Source: Odiellus spinosus
Taxonomy: Eukaryota > Arthropoda > Arachnida > Opiliones > Phalangiidae
Direction: 5' to 3'
NCBI GenBank assembly: GCA_963920705.1
Contig: OY987233.1
Location: 11,395,459-11,459,458, forward strand
DNA length: 64,000 nucleotides
Positions 47,669-57,919 of this stretch are shown one piece after another; the stretch's first letter is position 1, and each line of letters starts with the position of its first letter. The position numbers were made by a program, and so were the translations under genes. Under the pieces are notes generated by a model. The model saw nothing but the letters and a program-made list of their open reading frames with translations, was not told the DNA's origin and ran no database searches.

Positions 47669-50589
47669 TAAAGTGTCGTTGGTTTCAAGTGTCGTTGGTT
47701 TCAAGTGTCGTAGGTTTCAAGTGTCGTTTGTTTCAAGTGTCGTTTGTTTCAAGTGTCGTTGGTTTCAAGTGTCGTTGGTTTCAAGTGTCGTTGGTTTCAA
47801 GAGTCGTTGGTTTCAAGTGTCGTTGGTTTCAAGTGTCGTTTGTTTCAAGTGTCGTTTGTTTCAAGTGTCGTTTGTTTCAAGTGTCGTTTGTTTCAAGTGT
47901 CGTTTGTTTCAAGTGTCGTTTGTTTCAAGTGTCGTTGGTTTCAAGTGTCGTTGGTTTCAAGTGTCGTTGGTTTCAAGTGTCGTTGGTTTCAAGTGTCGTT
48001 GGTTTCAAGTGTCGTTGGTTTCAAGTGTCGTTGGTTTCAAGTGTCGTTGGTTTCAAGTGTCGTTGGTTTCAAGTGTCGTTGGTTTCAAGTGTCGTTGGTT
48101 TCAAGTGTCGTAGGTTTCAAGTGTCGTTTGTTTCAAATGTCGTTTGTTTGAACTGTCGTTGGTTTCAAGTGTCGTTTGTTTCAAGTGTCGTTTGTTTCAA
48201 GTGTCGTTGGTCTCAAGTGTCGTTGGTTTCAAGTGTCGTTGGTTTCAAGTGTCGTTTGCTTCAAGTGTCGTTGGTTTCAAGTGTCGTTGGTTTCAAGTGT
48301 CGTTGGTTTCAAATGTCGTTGGTTTCAAATGTCGTTGGTTTCAAGTGTCCTTGGTTTCAAGTGTCCTTGGTTTCAAGTGTCGTTGGTTTCAAGTGTCGTT
48401 GGTTTCAAGTGTCGTTGGTTTCAAGTGTCGTTGGTTTCAAGTGTCGTTGGTTTCAAGTGTCGTTGGTTTCAAGTGTCGTTGGTTTCAAGTGTCGTTGGTT
48501 TCAAGTGTCGTTGGTTTCAAGTGTCGTTGGTTTCAAGTGTCGTTGGTTTCAAGTGTCGTGGGTTTCAAGTGTCGTGGGTTTCAAGTGTCGTGGGTTTCAA
48601 GTGTCGTGGGTTTCAAGTGTCGTTTGTTTCAAGTGTCGTTTGTTTCAAGTGTCGTTTGTTTCAAGTGTCGTTTGTTTCAAGTGTCGTTGGTTTCAAGTGT
48701 CGTTGGTTTCAAGTGTCGTTGGTTTCAAGTGTCGTTGGTTTCAAGTGTCGTTGGTTTCAAGTGTCGTTGGTTTCAAGTGTCGTTGGTTTCAAGTGTCGTT
48801 GGTTTCAAGTGTCGTTGGTTTCAAGTGTCGTTGGTTTCAAGTGTCGTTGGTTTCAAGTGTCGTTGGTTTCAAGTGTCGTTGGTTTCAAGTGTCGTTGGTT
48901 TCAAGTGTCGTTGGTTTCAAGTGTCGTTGGTTTCAAGTGTCGTTGGTTTCAAGTGTCGTTGGTTTCAAGTGTCGTTGGTTTCAAGTGTCGTTGGTTTCAA
49001 GTGTCGTTGGTTTCAAGTGTCGTTGGTTTCAAGTGTCGTTGGTTTCAAGTGTCGTTGGTTTCAAGTGTCGTTGGTTTCAAGTGTCGTTGGTTTCAAGTGT
49101 CGTTGGTTTCAAGTGTCGTTGGTTTCAAGTGTCGTTGGTTTCAAGTGTCGTTGGTTTCAAGTGTCGTTGGTTTCAAGTGTCGTTGGTTTCAAGTGTCGTT
49201 GGTTTCAAGTGTCGTAGGTTTCAAGTGTCGTTTGTTTCAAATGTCGTTTGTTTCAACTGTCGTTGGTTTCAAGTGTCGTTTGTTTCAAGTGTCGTTTGTT
49301 TCAAGTGTCGTTGGTCTCAAGTGTCGTTGGTTTCAAGTGTCGTTGGTTTCAAGTGTCGTTTGCTTCAAGTGTCGTTGGTTTCAAGTGTCGTTGGTTTCAA
49401 GTGTCGTTGGTTTCAAATGTCGTTGGTTTCAAATGTCGTTGGTTTCAAGTGTCCTTGGTTTCAAGTGTCCTTGGTTTCAAGTGTCGTTGGTTTCAAGTGT
49501 CGTTGGTTTCAAGTGTCGTTGGTTTCAAGTGTCGTTGGTTTCAAGTGTCGTTGGTTTCAAGTGTCGTTGGTTTCAAGTGTCGTTGGTTTCAAGTGTCGTT
49601 GGTTTCAAGTGTCGTTGGTTTCAAGTGTCGTTGGTTTCAAGTGTCGTTGGTTTCAAGTGTCGTGGGTTTCAAGTGTCGTGGGTTTCAAGTGTCGTGGGTT
49701 TCAAGTGTCGTGGGTTTCAAGTGTCGTGGGTTTCAAGTGTCGTTTGTTTCAAGTGTCGTTTGTTTCAAGTGTCGTTTGTTTCAAGTGTCGTTTGTTTCAA
49801 GTGTCGTTTGTTTCAAGTGTCGTTGGTTTCAAGTGTCGTTGGTTTCAAGTGTCGTTGGTTTCAAGTGTCGTTGGTTTCAAGTGTCGTTGGTTTCAAGTGT
49901 CGTTGGTTTCAAGTGTCGTTGGTTTCAAGTGTCGTTGGTTTCAAGTGTCGTTGGTTTCAAGTGTCGTTGGTTTCAAGTGTCGTTGGTTTCAAGTGTCGTT
50001 GGTTTCAAGTGTCGTTGGTTTCAAGTGTCGTTGGTTTCAAGTGTCGTTGGTTTCAAGTGTCGTTGGTTTCAAGTGTCGTTGGTTTCAAGTGTCGTTGGTT
50101 TCAAGTGTCGTTGGTTTCAAGTGTCGTTGGTTTCAAGTGTCGTTGGTTTCAAGTGTCGTTGGTTTCAAGTGTCGTTGGTTTCAAGTGTCGTTGGTTTCAA
50201 GTGTCGTTGGTTTCAAGTGTCGTTGGTTTCAAGTGTCGTTGGTTTCAAGTGTCGTTGGTTTCAAGTGTCGTTGGTTTCAAGTGTCGTTGGTTTCAAGTGT
50301 CGTTGGTTTCAAGTGTCGTTGGTTTCAAGTGTCGTTGGTTTCAAGTGTCGTTGGTTTCAAGTGTCGTTGGTTTCAAGTGTCGTTGGTTTCAAGTGTCGTT
50401 GGTTTCAAGTGTCGTTGGTTTCAAGTGTCGTTGGTTTCAAGTGTCGTTGGTTTCAAGTGTCGTTGGTTTCAAGTGTCGTTGGTTTCAAGTGGCGTTTGTT
50501 TTCAAGTGTCGTTTGTCTCAAGTGTCGTTGGTTTCAAGTGTCGTTTGTTTCAAATGTCGTTTGTTTCAAATGTCGTTGGTTTCAAGTGT
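47669..50589 (+). repeat. 16-bp minisatellite array B, 2.9 kb
   Basis: About 183 units, mostly TTTCAAGTGTCGTTGG, with scattered GTTTG, GTAGG, GTGGG, AAATGTCG and GTGTCCTTGG variants. No GTCGTCGG core form is present. The last units are diverged and include one 17-bp unit near 50495. It ends, like array A, at a TTTCAAGTGTAT junction with the spacer. Confidence 0.96.
48111..50318 (+). repeat. Higher-order repeat of 1104 bp (69 units) inside array B
   Basis: The variant series GTAGG, GTTTG, AAATGTC, AACTGTC, GGTCTC, TTTGCTTC, two AAATGTCG, two GTGTCCTTGG, a GTGGG run, then a GTTTG run starts at 48111 and again at 49215. The distance is 1104 bases, exactly 69 x 16. Landmark GTGGG starts at 48559 and 49663, again 1104 apart. 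GTGGG and GTTTG runs have one more unit in the second copy. Confidence 0.9.
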
Positions 50590-51137
50590 ATATCCTATTT
50601 AACATTCTAAATCTTTATTTTTTATTATACTTAAGTTAGACGTGCTTTAGATACAGACTTCAATAATTGGCCAACTACTTAATAGCAACATTATTACGTA
50701 GTAGTAATGACGAAGCTATTGGATCTAAAGCACATCCTAGTCGCAAAACTCAAGTATTTTAAGAAATAGAGTAGAGATTGAAAACGTTAAACTATAAATT
50801 TCATGTGTAATCGAGCACTTGGCAGGATATGAAGTCCAACTCAAGTGATATTTAATCCCTAGAACTCTCATTGTGAAATGTTTTTACAGTGACTTAATAT
50901 ATTAAATTAAATGCGATTTACATTCAATCGCCTCGCTTTATTCGAGTACTCTACCCAAAAGATCCTGAGAAATAGGTCTCTTATCACCGAAATATAGGTG
51001 AGAAACGATTGCCTAAACAATCAAAGACGGTGCATCTTTGAGTACTGAATCTGCTAATCTCGTTTATATAGGCCGAGAAGAGATGTATTATTAAAGTTAA
51101 AAAATCAAATGATTTTTTAATTACGGTGAATTAGGGT
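50590..51137 (+). repeat. Spacer copy S3 after array B
   Basis: Same spacer as S1 and S2, with three deletions relative to S2: about 19 bases at GGCCACATTTCTAGGT, about 67 bases between two GACG or ACGGTG strings near 51029, and about 17 bases near 51112. It continues past the array-B junction point as TTAGGGTGAATATCATGGG, which shows the sequence without an array. Hairpin arms at 50642-50652 and 50723-50733. Confidence 0.92.
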
Positions 51138-51804
51138 GAATATCATGGGATACTCATGATATGACATAATAGTCAAAATTAGACGGCTGAAGAGGTCTAC
51201 CCTAGTAAAAGAACCCAATAAATGCAATTTTCCGTTAACGATAAAAAATGCCATTAAAAAAAGCTTATCAACTGTTTAATAAAATCAATTTTTGATTATC
51301 AATTTAAAGCCAATTAATAAAGCTCGGCTAGTTATATGTTTTACCCTTTTCGTCACCCATACAGCCATCTGTCTCTCTATTAACTCGAATTCTATGGATA
51401 TTCATTATCATTCTACTGTTTAAGAAATAAAATTTTTGTTTATCATTTTGAAGCAATTAGTAAAGCTGGGCTAAGCTTAAGATCTCACCCTTTTGTAACC
51501 CATTCAGGCACCTTACTTTCTATTACTTCATATACTTAATCAACATTTCATTATTGAAATCTGTGTTTAACTAGAGATACTCTTGTACCCGAACGAAGTC
51601 TTATCAAATTTTTTCAAAAGTACCTTTGTCTGTATTAATTCGAATTCAGTGGACGGTGGGAAGAGGGAAACGACGACGATTTCAGTTATCAAGCGCCGCG
51701 GGTCCATTGGAAAAGACATTACGGTTTCTGATGAAATTCGAGTTTAGATAAAGGGATAAACACGAACGTGTTTATCCTAATACTTTTTTAAAATCATTTT
51801 TCAT

Positions 51805-51892
<88 letters not shown>

Positions 51893-53181
51893 TATATTTA
51901 TATAAAGAATTTGGAGGGGGGGATCTGGAAATCATAATATAAATCTATAATATTATCTCTGCTATAAAAAGGAATTCTCTGGTTATCGCGAATTAACCGA
52001 GCGACACGAGACTGAAGCGTTAACGTTTATTTTTTGATAAATTAATACCAGAAGTGAATGACTTACGCGAAGTAAGCGACCTTACTTTATAAGGCGAACC
52101 TTATTGTTAAACTTATAAGTTCCTTGGGAAAGGTTAAGCCTTGGCCCTTCGGGTAATAGTAATAGGCTTCAGAAGCTATTCGCCTATAACTTAGAAAAAC
52201 CAAGTTTTACCGAAACTTAACTTGTATTCGGCTGTATTCTGGCAAAAATCAATTGACGGGGCGATATCGGGCGAGTAGGGCCAAATTGATATTATATCCT
52301 GGTGGACCAATCTGGCCCATTTCTGGAAATAAATCTAAATTACTCTCGGGTCCCGTTTCGATTCGAGCCTCGGAAAATGCTCGATCCCCTAACCAGTAAT
52401 CATCGAAATAACTTTAAACGCCCTTCCCGCTTGCAGTGGAGGCTTCCCTACGTCCAATGAAAACCCCCCTTCCAAAAGAAAGACCCCCTCCTCACCGTTT
52501 TTCTAGGAGAGTTCCAAATTTCTATCAAAAGATTTTTGTTCTTACATTCTCAATTTTATCAGAAGTTGATTATGACTTATGAATAAGTATCCGACTCTGT
52601 TTCCCGTTAGTTTAAATAAATTTAACAATTGTTAACTGCCTCGTTGGAAACATTTTAAAATAGGTGTAAAAGGGGTGAATCTGGGTTTTTAGTAATGCGC
52701 TCTTGCTATGTTTACGCTTTTTTTTGTCGAAATCGTGTAGTAACTTTGTTTAAAACGTAAAAGCTTTGAAACAAAAGCGCATTTCGACTCTAGATTTTAC
52801 CAAAAAATCTTGAGAACGTTGCTTAAGTTTTAAGAAATAACGAGGTAAACTAGCCATTATAAAGCTATAATTTATTTCTTATTCGACTCGCGAATAAATT
52901 AATCGGAATTAAAAATATTAAAATAATATTCCAAATAATATAAAATTCTTTATAATATTCAAAATATTTTTTAAAAATATAGGAAATATATCATTTCAAT
53001 TTTTTTTTACCATAAAATTGGATAAAAATAGTAAAATAATGTTAAAAGTAATTTAAAATATGTTAAAAATATTAAAGTAATATTTCAATTAAGACGAAAC
53101 ATTTGAAACATTCAAAATAAATTAAGATGTGGTGAAAATATTCAATATAAACTAAATTTGGTGAAAAAATATTAAAAATAT
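51138..53181. other. Gene-free stretch to the right of the arrays
   Basis: No gene recognised. A long (AT)n tract is listed separately. The rest is AT-rich without a supported frame, especially 52900-53180. Confidence 0.4.
51805..51888. repeat. (AT)n microsatellite
   Basis: About 80 bases of uninterrupted AT dinucleotides, continuing into TATTATATTATATTTATAT. Confidence 0.95.
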
Positions 53182-53514
53182 ATTAATATCAGAAGCCCAT
53201 GAAACCCTCCTTTGTAGTCTACTACTCTAATGTTCCATATAGCGCGCCTCTCTGTATGGGTAAAATTCACGATTTTACAAGATCGGAGGGGTCCTACTTC
53301 ATACTCCCCTGACTACGGAAAATTGGAAATTCTCTCTCTCCACAAACGACGACGTTTTTTTTGACGAACTCCAAGGCTCCCGCTCCGAAAATATCTACCG
53401 TTAGGAGGCGTACGAATCGCGCTTTTTGAAACTAACCCATACAGAGAGGGGTAGACAAGACCCGGGAGTAATAGACTTCAAAGGAGGGTTTCATCGGCTT
53501 CTGTTAATATATTA
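53182..53514. mobile_element. 333-bp inverted-repeat element
   Basis: The left arm ATATCAGAAGCCCATGAAAC then CCTCCTTTG pairs with the right arm CAAAGGAGG then GTTTCATCGGCTTCTGTTAA. A further inner pair is CCTCTCTGTATGGGT with ACCCATACAGAGAGG. Arms total about 80 bases with mismatches. Flanks are AT-rich TTAATA-like, so the target duplication is uncertain. Confidence 0.82.
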
Positions 53515-53621
53515 ACATCCACTTTTTTAGTAACTATACTAATAATCCTGAAAATATTGTATGACGGGAGAGCTTAAAAATGAAAATCCGTTGTTTTCGC
53601 GTGGATATCTCAGTTTTTTCG

Positions 53622-54116
53622 TTTTTTTTTTTTTTTTTTTTTTTTCGTTTCGCTTTATGAAAGAAGGTGTGGGGTTTGGGATAAGCTCTCTCGCTGTTTT
53701 TTCATTCATTCCGAGGGAAAACTAAAAAAAAAATCTATGTGGAAAAATATGTTTTTGTTTATTGATTGAAAAACAAAAAGAACAAAAGAGCGCGCAAGCT
53801 GTTGAAATGTGGCTCCAGGGGCCAGCAACCCCATTGTATTCCGGAACCCCACGCGATCCACCATCTACCAAATACTCAACTTACTGACGACGATATCAAT
53901 TCCAAAATTCAATCGCATCAGACCCCAAGTAACCCACTAGATCCTTATAGTTGGAAAAATAGAAAACATTGAATTGTACTCGCAGTACTCGCCAACTGAT
54001 TCCAAAACCCCTTATAAGTTCTTCGGTTTTATATCACGATTTAAAATTCGAAAAAATCAAATCGGGGGATTTTTGAACTCCAGGGTTAGTTGGAACTGGG
54101 TCTCGTTCGTACATAC
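53622..54116. other. (T)24 run and stretch without a recognised gene
   Basis: The T run is 53622-53645. Short plus-strand frames at 53766-53972 and 53974-54270 have no family motif, and the second runs into the neighbouring foldback element. I do not support either as a gene. Confidence 0.45.
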
Positions 54117-54447
54117 ATGCATACCAAGAATTCATTCAGGTTCCATAAGAATATGGGAGGGCCGCGATTCAATAACCATCCTCCCAAACTTCGTAGCAAA
54201 AGTTCGTCTGCTTCGAATCGATTTTTCAAGTAAATCGCTCCTGAAATCTATTATTAACCCGCGCCACTAACGACATTGACATAATATTTTGGGTAATAAA
54301 AATGGAGCCGACCGAAAAAAGATCTAAGCGTACAAATGTTGCGAAAATTGCAGACGAACTTTTGTTACAAAGTTTGGGAGGATGGTACCAGAGGCTAAAG
54401 CTATGCTCCCATATTCTTATGGAACCTGAATGGATTCTTGTGCATAC
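54117..54447. mobile_element. Foldback element with about 95-bp arms
   Basis: The left arm 54117-54211 and right arm 54350-54447 are inverted, for example CCATCCTCCCAAACTT with AAGTTTGGGAGGATGG after a few changes, and ATTCAGGTTCCATAAGAAT with ATTCTTATGGAACCTGAAT exactly. A 138-base loop separates them. The next element starts three bases after its right edge. The plus frame at 54302-54502 spans this arm and is not a gene. Confidence 0.82.
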
Positions 54448-54450
54448 TTA

Positions 54451-54582
54451 TACCCTCTTCAGACGAGGCGTGATTAGCCGTGGTTTAATCAGATTTGACT
54501 GAGGTTTATGTAGCTTTCTCAGTTCAATAAACCTCGGTTAATCGTGATTAAACCCGGCTTACGCCTCGTCTGAAAAGGATAT
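54451..54582. mobile_element. CTCTTCAGACGAG-family element, best-preserved copy
   Basis: The left end ATACCCTCTTCAGACGAGGCG (shorter form CTCTTCAGACGAGGCG) pairs with the right end CGCCTCGTCTGAAAAGGATA. Inner arms GGTTTAATCAGAT and ATCGTGATTAAACC, then AACCTCGG near the centre. It lies against the right arm of the preceding foldback element, so it may have inserted at its edge. Confidence 0.82.
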
Positions 54583-55750
54583 AACGGGCTTTGATTTCCG
54601 GTTATTAAATTAAGAAATCGATTTGGTGAGCAATTTGCGAATCTAATTCGCTTCGATTTAAGCCTGTTTGAAAAATAATGAGGTGTTGAGGTATATTTGT
54701 TTGAGAAAAGAAAAGTACTTGTAATTTTAAATGACCAGACATTATTTTTAAACGATAGCTAAGCCTTGGCTATTAATTATTAGCACATACTCGTCACTCG
54801 GCGTGTGAACCGGGACTTTCTACCAATTTTTGATTGTATTCCACGCGACGTTGCTCGTAAACCTACGCGGATAAGTTCAGTTCTACCCGACGGTGTACGT
54901 GTCTCGAGCGAATTTCGATTCTGCAGATATAGTGAGTTGGGTAACTTTAACTCAAAACAGCTAGCTTTGAGCCATTTACAATATTCTTAGTAAACTTCCA
55001 ATACAAAAACGTATTCTTGGTTGAAAATCGTATTTCTAAGGAGTTGAGAAAACCCAAATAATACTTCAACGAATAGTTCTTAAGATCTCCAACATGATTT
55101 ACTGGTTGCCAATATCATCCAGGAGTAACTATCAGAGGAAACTTTAATTAGTACGCTTAAAAAAACGTTCTTAATTAGCTAGATTTTGAAATTTATCAAC
55201 TTTTACGAAGCTCTAACTTTTGATTGAATCTTACGCAAATTTTTATTTAATTCGTTATTTTCGTATCTCTTATCTAATTCGAATTTCATTTTTTTATTTA
55301 ACAGTTTGCTTGGTTCTGTGTCCATTTGCCAGTTTCTGAAAGCTAATCACGCTGATAAGTCCGATTAATCTAAAGTTTCATTTCACGTTTCCACGTCCTG
55401 TCTAATTGGAGATGGTCTTCTAATGTCCGCCAACGAGAACTTCCAGAACTTCGAAGGTAGGCGTTTTGGACCAAAATTTTGTGTCGTAGGTGACTCTTAG
55501 CTTAAAATTAACGTCGGCAGCGGCGAATTTTATCCTACTTTTGAGGCTCGTAGACCTAGATTTTAAATTAACAGTAAATGTACAGTAAATTAGCAGTAAA
55601 TTAACGTAACTTAATTTTAATCTGAGCCTCTTGGGATTAGTGGTAAGGTACTTGAAAAAATAAATTAAATAACAGAAAGACAAGGACAAGTCTGCATCGA
55701 GTGACGGGATTAAATTTATCCGTATTATTGCCTATTCGATAGTTAATCTA
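54583..55750. other. Gene-free stretch
   Basis: Frames at 54805-54990 (plus) and 55420-55689 (minus) show no recognisable domain. AAGCCTTGGC occurs at 54761-54770, one of six same-strand copies in the window. Confidence 0.4.
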
Positions 55751-55756
55751 TATAGC

Positions 55757-56340
55757 TAGCCGAGCTAGGAAATAGTTCGTGTCTGTTAGCGTGCAGGAGA
55801 GAAGCGAGATAGTTTTTCCTCTCTCCCTATAACTGGACCGTGAGTCTTCAGACTCGAGATATTCAAGGAGGCAGTCCCTATATGCCGAGCTAGGAAATAG
55901 TTCGTGTCTGCGGTCGCCAAGAGAAAAGAGACATAGTTTCTCATCGCTCTGCCTATAATTAGACCGTGAGTCTTCAGGCTCGAGATATTCAAGGAGAAAG
56001 ATTACGAAATAGAAATAGATTTTTATTGGCTGCCTATTTGCCGAGCTAGGAAATAGTTGGTGTCTGCGGGTGCCAAGAGAGAAGAGACGTAGTTTTTCAT
56101 CGCTCTCCCTATTACTAGAGCGCGAGTCTTCAGACTCGAGATATGCATGGAGAAAGATTACCAAGATATAAATAGTTTTTTATTGGCAGCCTATATGCCG
56201 AGCTAGGAAATAGTTGATGTCTGCGGGCGCCAAGAGAGAAGAGACATAGTTTCTCATCGCTGCCTATAATTAGACCGTGAGCCTTCAGGCTCGAGATATT
56301 CCCGGAGAAAGATTACCAAATAGAAATGACTTGTCTTTAA
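55757..56340 (+). repeat. About 157-bp tandem repeat, four copies
   Basis: CCGAGCTAGGAAATAGTT recurs at about 55757, 55884, 56040 and 56197. Each unit continues with GTGTCTGCGGGCGCCAAGAG, a GAGACATAGTTT block, CATCGCTC and a CTTCAGGCTCGAGATAT block. The first unit is shortened. A 138-codon minus frame across it is a consequence of the repeat. Confidence 0.88.
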
Positions 56341-56344
56341 CAAG

Positions 56345-57280
56345 GTGTTTTGAGGCCGCTTTGTCCTGGACTTCATGTTCTTTTATTTAATTTTATTACT
56401 CGTTTGTAGAGTCACTTTTTTCCAGTGTATATTATTAGGTCTTACATCTAATTATTTAAAGTGAAGCTGTTACCATTTTTTTCGAATGATTTTTTTTAGT
56501 TTTATCATAGTATTAAAACGTCCTCTAACTGTTGACGTGTTCTTCAGAAACTCCAAAATGAAAATGAATAAAATACTAGCTCACTTTCTGGAACGTAATT
56601 AATCTTAATTTTTATACGAAAGGTAGTTGAATTTATCTGGATTAAGAACTTTTACGAAAAAAAGGCGCGAAAGCGAATATAGAACGTGTTAGAATCAACC
56701 ATAGGCTCAATACAATAGCCTCGTGACCATAGTGAGATGGCGTAGTGTAGCGGGAATTCGTTTTTTAAAATCTAAAAATAGCTGTAATATTATATGTTTT
56801 TCTACTATTGCCGTAATTTTGTTCTATTACATATGTATATATCATTTGAATCGTTTTTTAACGATCGTTCCGAAAATGATACTCGATTTCCATTTAAAAT
56901 TCGCAAAACATTCGTGACAGCCTCCCTTTAATCAATGGCAGTCTCGAAGAAAGGTGGGGTTCCCGCCCTTTCTCGCGAAGACTTTCAACCGTCGCTGGAT
57001 TCTTCAATGGTGTTTTTTACCGAATTGGTTAATTCCTTTTCGGTTAGGTGTAGAACTGTTTAACTTTGGTTTGGGGGATCGTCCATTAATGGCGGCCGGT
57101 CAAGTGTCCGCCGTTTTTGGACGAAGCGCGGTGGAGGCTAGCGTCTTTGTTAGGGTTAAAGTGTTATAATTTTTGTTTCCCGTCAAGGTGACTGCAGCGG
57201 GGGATCCTAGAGAAAGGGCGCAACGCTTGAGTTCAATCCATTGCGTGGGAGATCGAGAACTTCGGGACTGCCTAAGTTAA
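56345..57280. other. Gene-free stretch
   Basis: Plus frames at 56723-56917 and 56954-57169 have no domain I recognise. No repeat or RNA gene supported. Confidence 0.4.
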
Positions 57281-57919
57281 CAGGGCTGCCACAGGTCAGG
57301 GAAATGTCAGGGAATTTTAAAATAAACCTAAAAAGTCAGGGAATTTTAAAATAAACCTAAAAAGTCAGGGAATTTTAAAATAAACCTAAAAAGTCAGGGA
57401 ATTTTAAAATAAACCTAAAAAGTCAGGGAATTTTAAAATAAACCTAAAAAGTCAGGGAATTTTAAAATAAACCTAAAAAGTCAGGGAATTTTAAAATAAA
57501 CCTAAAAAGTCAGGGAATTTTAAAATAAACCTAAAAAGTCAGGGAATTTTAAAATAAACCTAAAAAGTCAGGGAATTTTAAAATAAACCTAAAAAGTCAG
57601 GGAATTTGAAATTAAATCTAGAAAGTAAGGAAATTTGAAAATGAACCAATAAAGTCATTGAATTTTAAGATATTTCAAGAAGCCAGGAAATTAAAATAAT
57701 CATTATCCGCGGAAAAGGTTTGAAGCTGACCGTGTCAGTTGTATAGATTAGAACGAAGATACGCGTGCAAAAACTTTGCCAAACGCGTGTATATACAAAA
57801 TAAAAGGTTAAAAATTGTGTAGTATTAGCCGAAACGGTCTGGGAAAATCGTTGGAAAAGGTCAGGGAAAAACCTTGAAAAGTCAGGGAATTTGAATCTGA
57901 AAAAACTGTGGCAACCCTG
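57281..57919. mobile_element. 639-bp hAT-like MITE with an internal 29-bp minisatellite
   Basis: Terminal inverted repeats CAGGGCTGCCACAG (57281) and CTGTGGCAACCCTG (57906-57919) differ by one base. The flanking octamers TAAGTTAA and GAACTTAA agree at six of eight positions, as expected of an old 8-bp target duplication of hAT type. After the left end, a 29-bp unit starting GTCAGGGAATTTTAAAATAA repeats about ten times from 57306 and then degrades. Then come TTTCAAGAAGCCAGGAAAT, a unique part, and GTCAGGGAA copies near the right end. No transposase, so non-autonomous. The truncated relative is 4260-6069. Confidence 0.87.

Noticed and set aside
32054..50589. CRISPR-like array
   Set aside because: Units are directly adjacent with no spacers of unique sequence, and the genome is eukaryotic.
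32032..50639. Very long plus-strand frames (up to 4862 codons) across arrays A and B as genes for a repetitive protein
   Set aside because: The frames exist in all three phases at once, start at chance ATGs inside the repeat or its flank, vary freely by 16- and 17-bp unit changes and have no splice or promoter context. This is expected of a stop-free 16-bp satellite.
54302..54502. 66-codon plus-strand frame starting MEPTEKRSKR
   Set aside because: It overlaps the right arm of a foldback element and runs into a second inverted-repeat element.
55748..56164. 138-codon minus-strand frame
   Set aside because: It runs through a 157-bp tandem repeat and its peptide repeats (ESEDSRSS, RRHELFPSS) follow that period; the first repeat unit breaks it.
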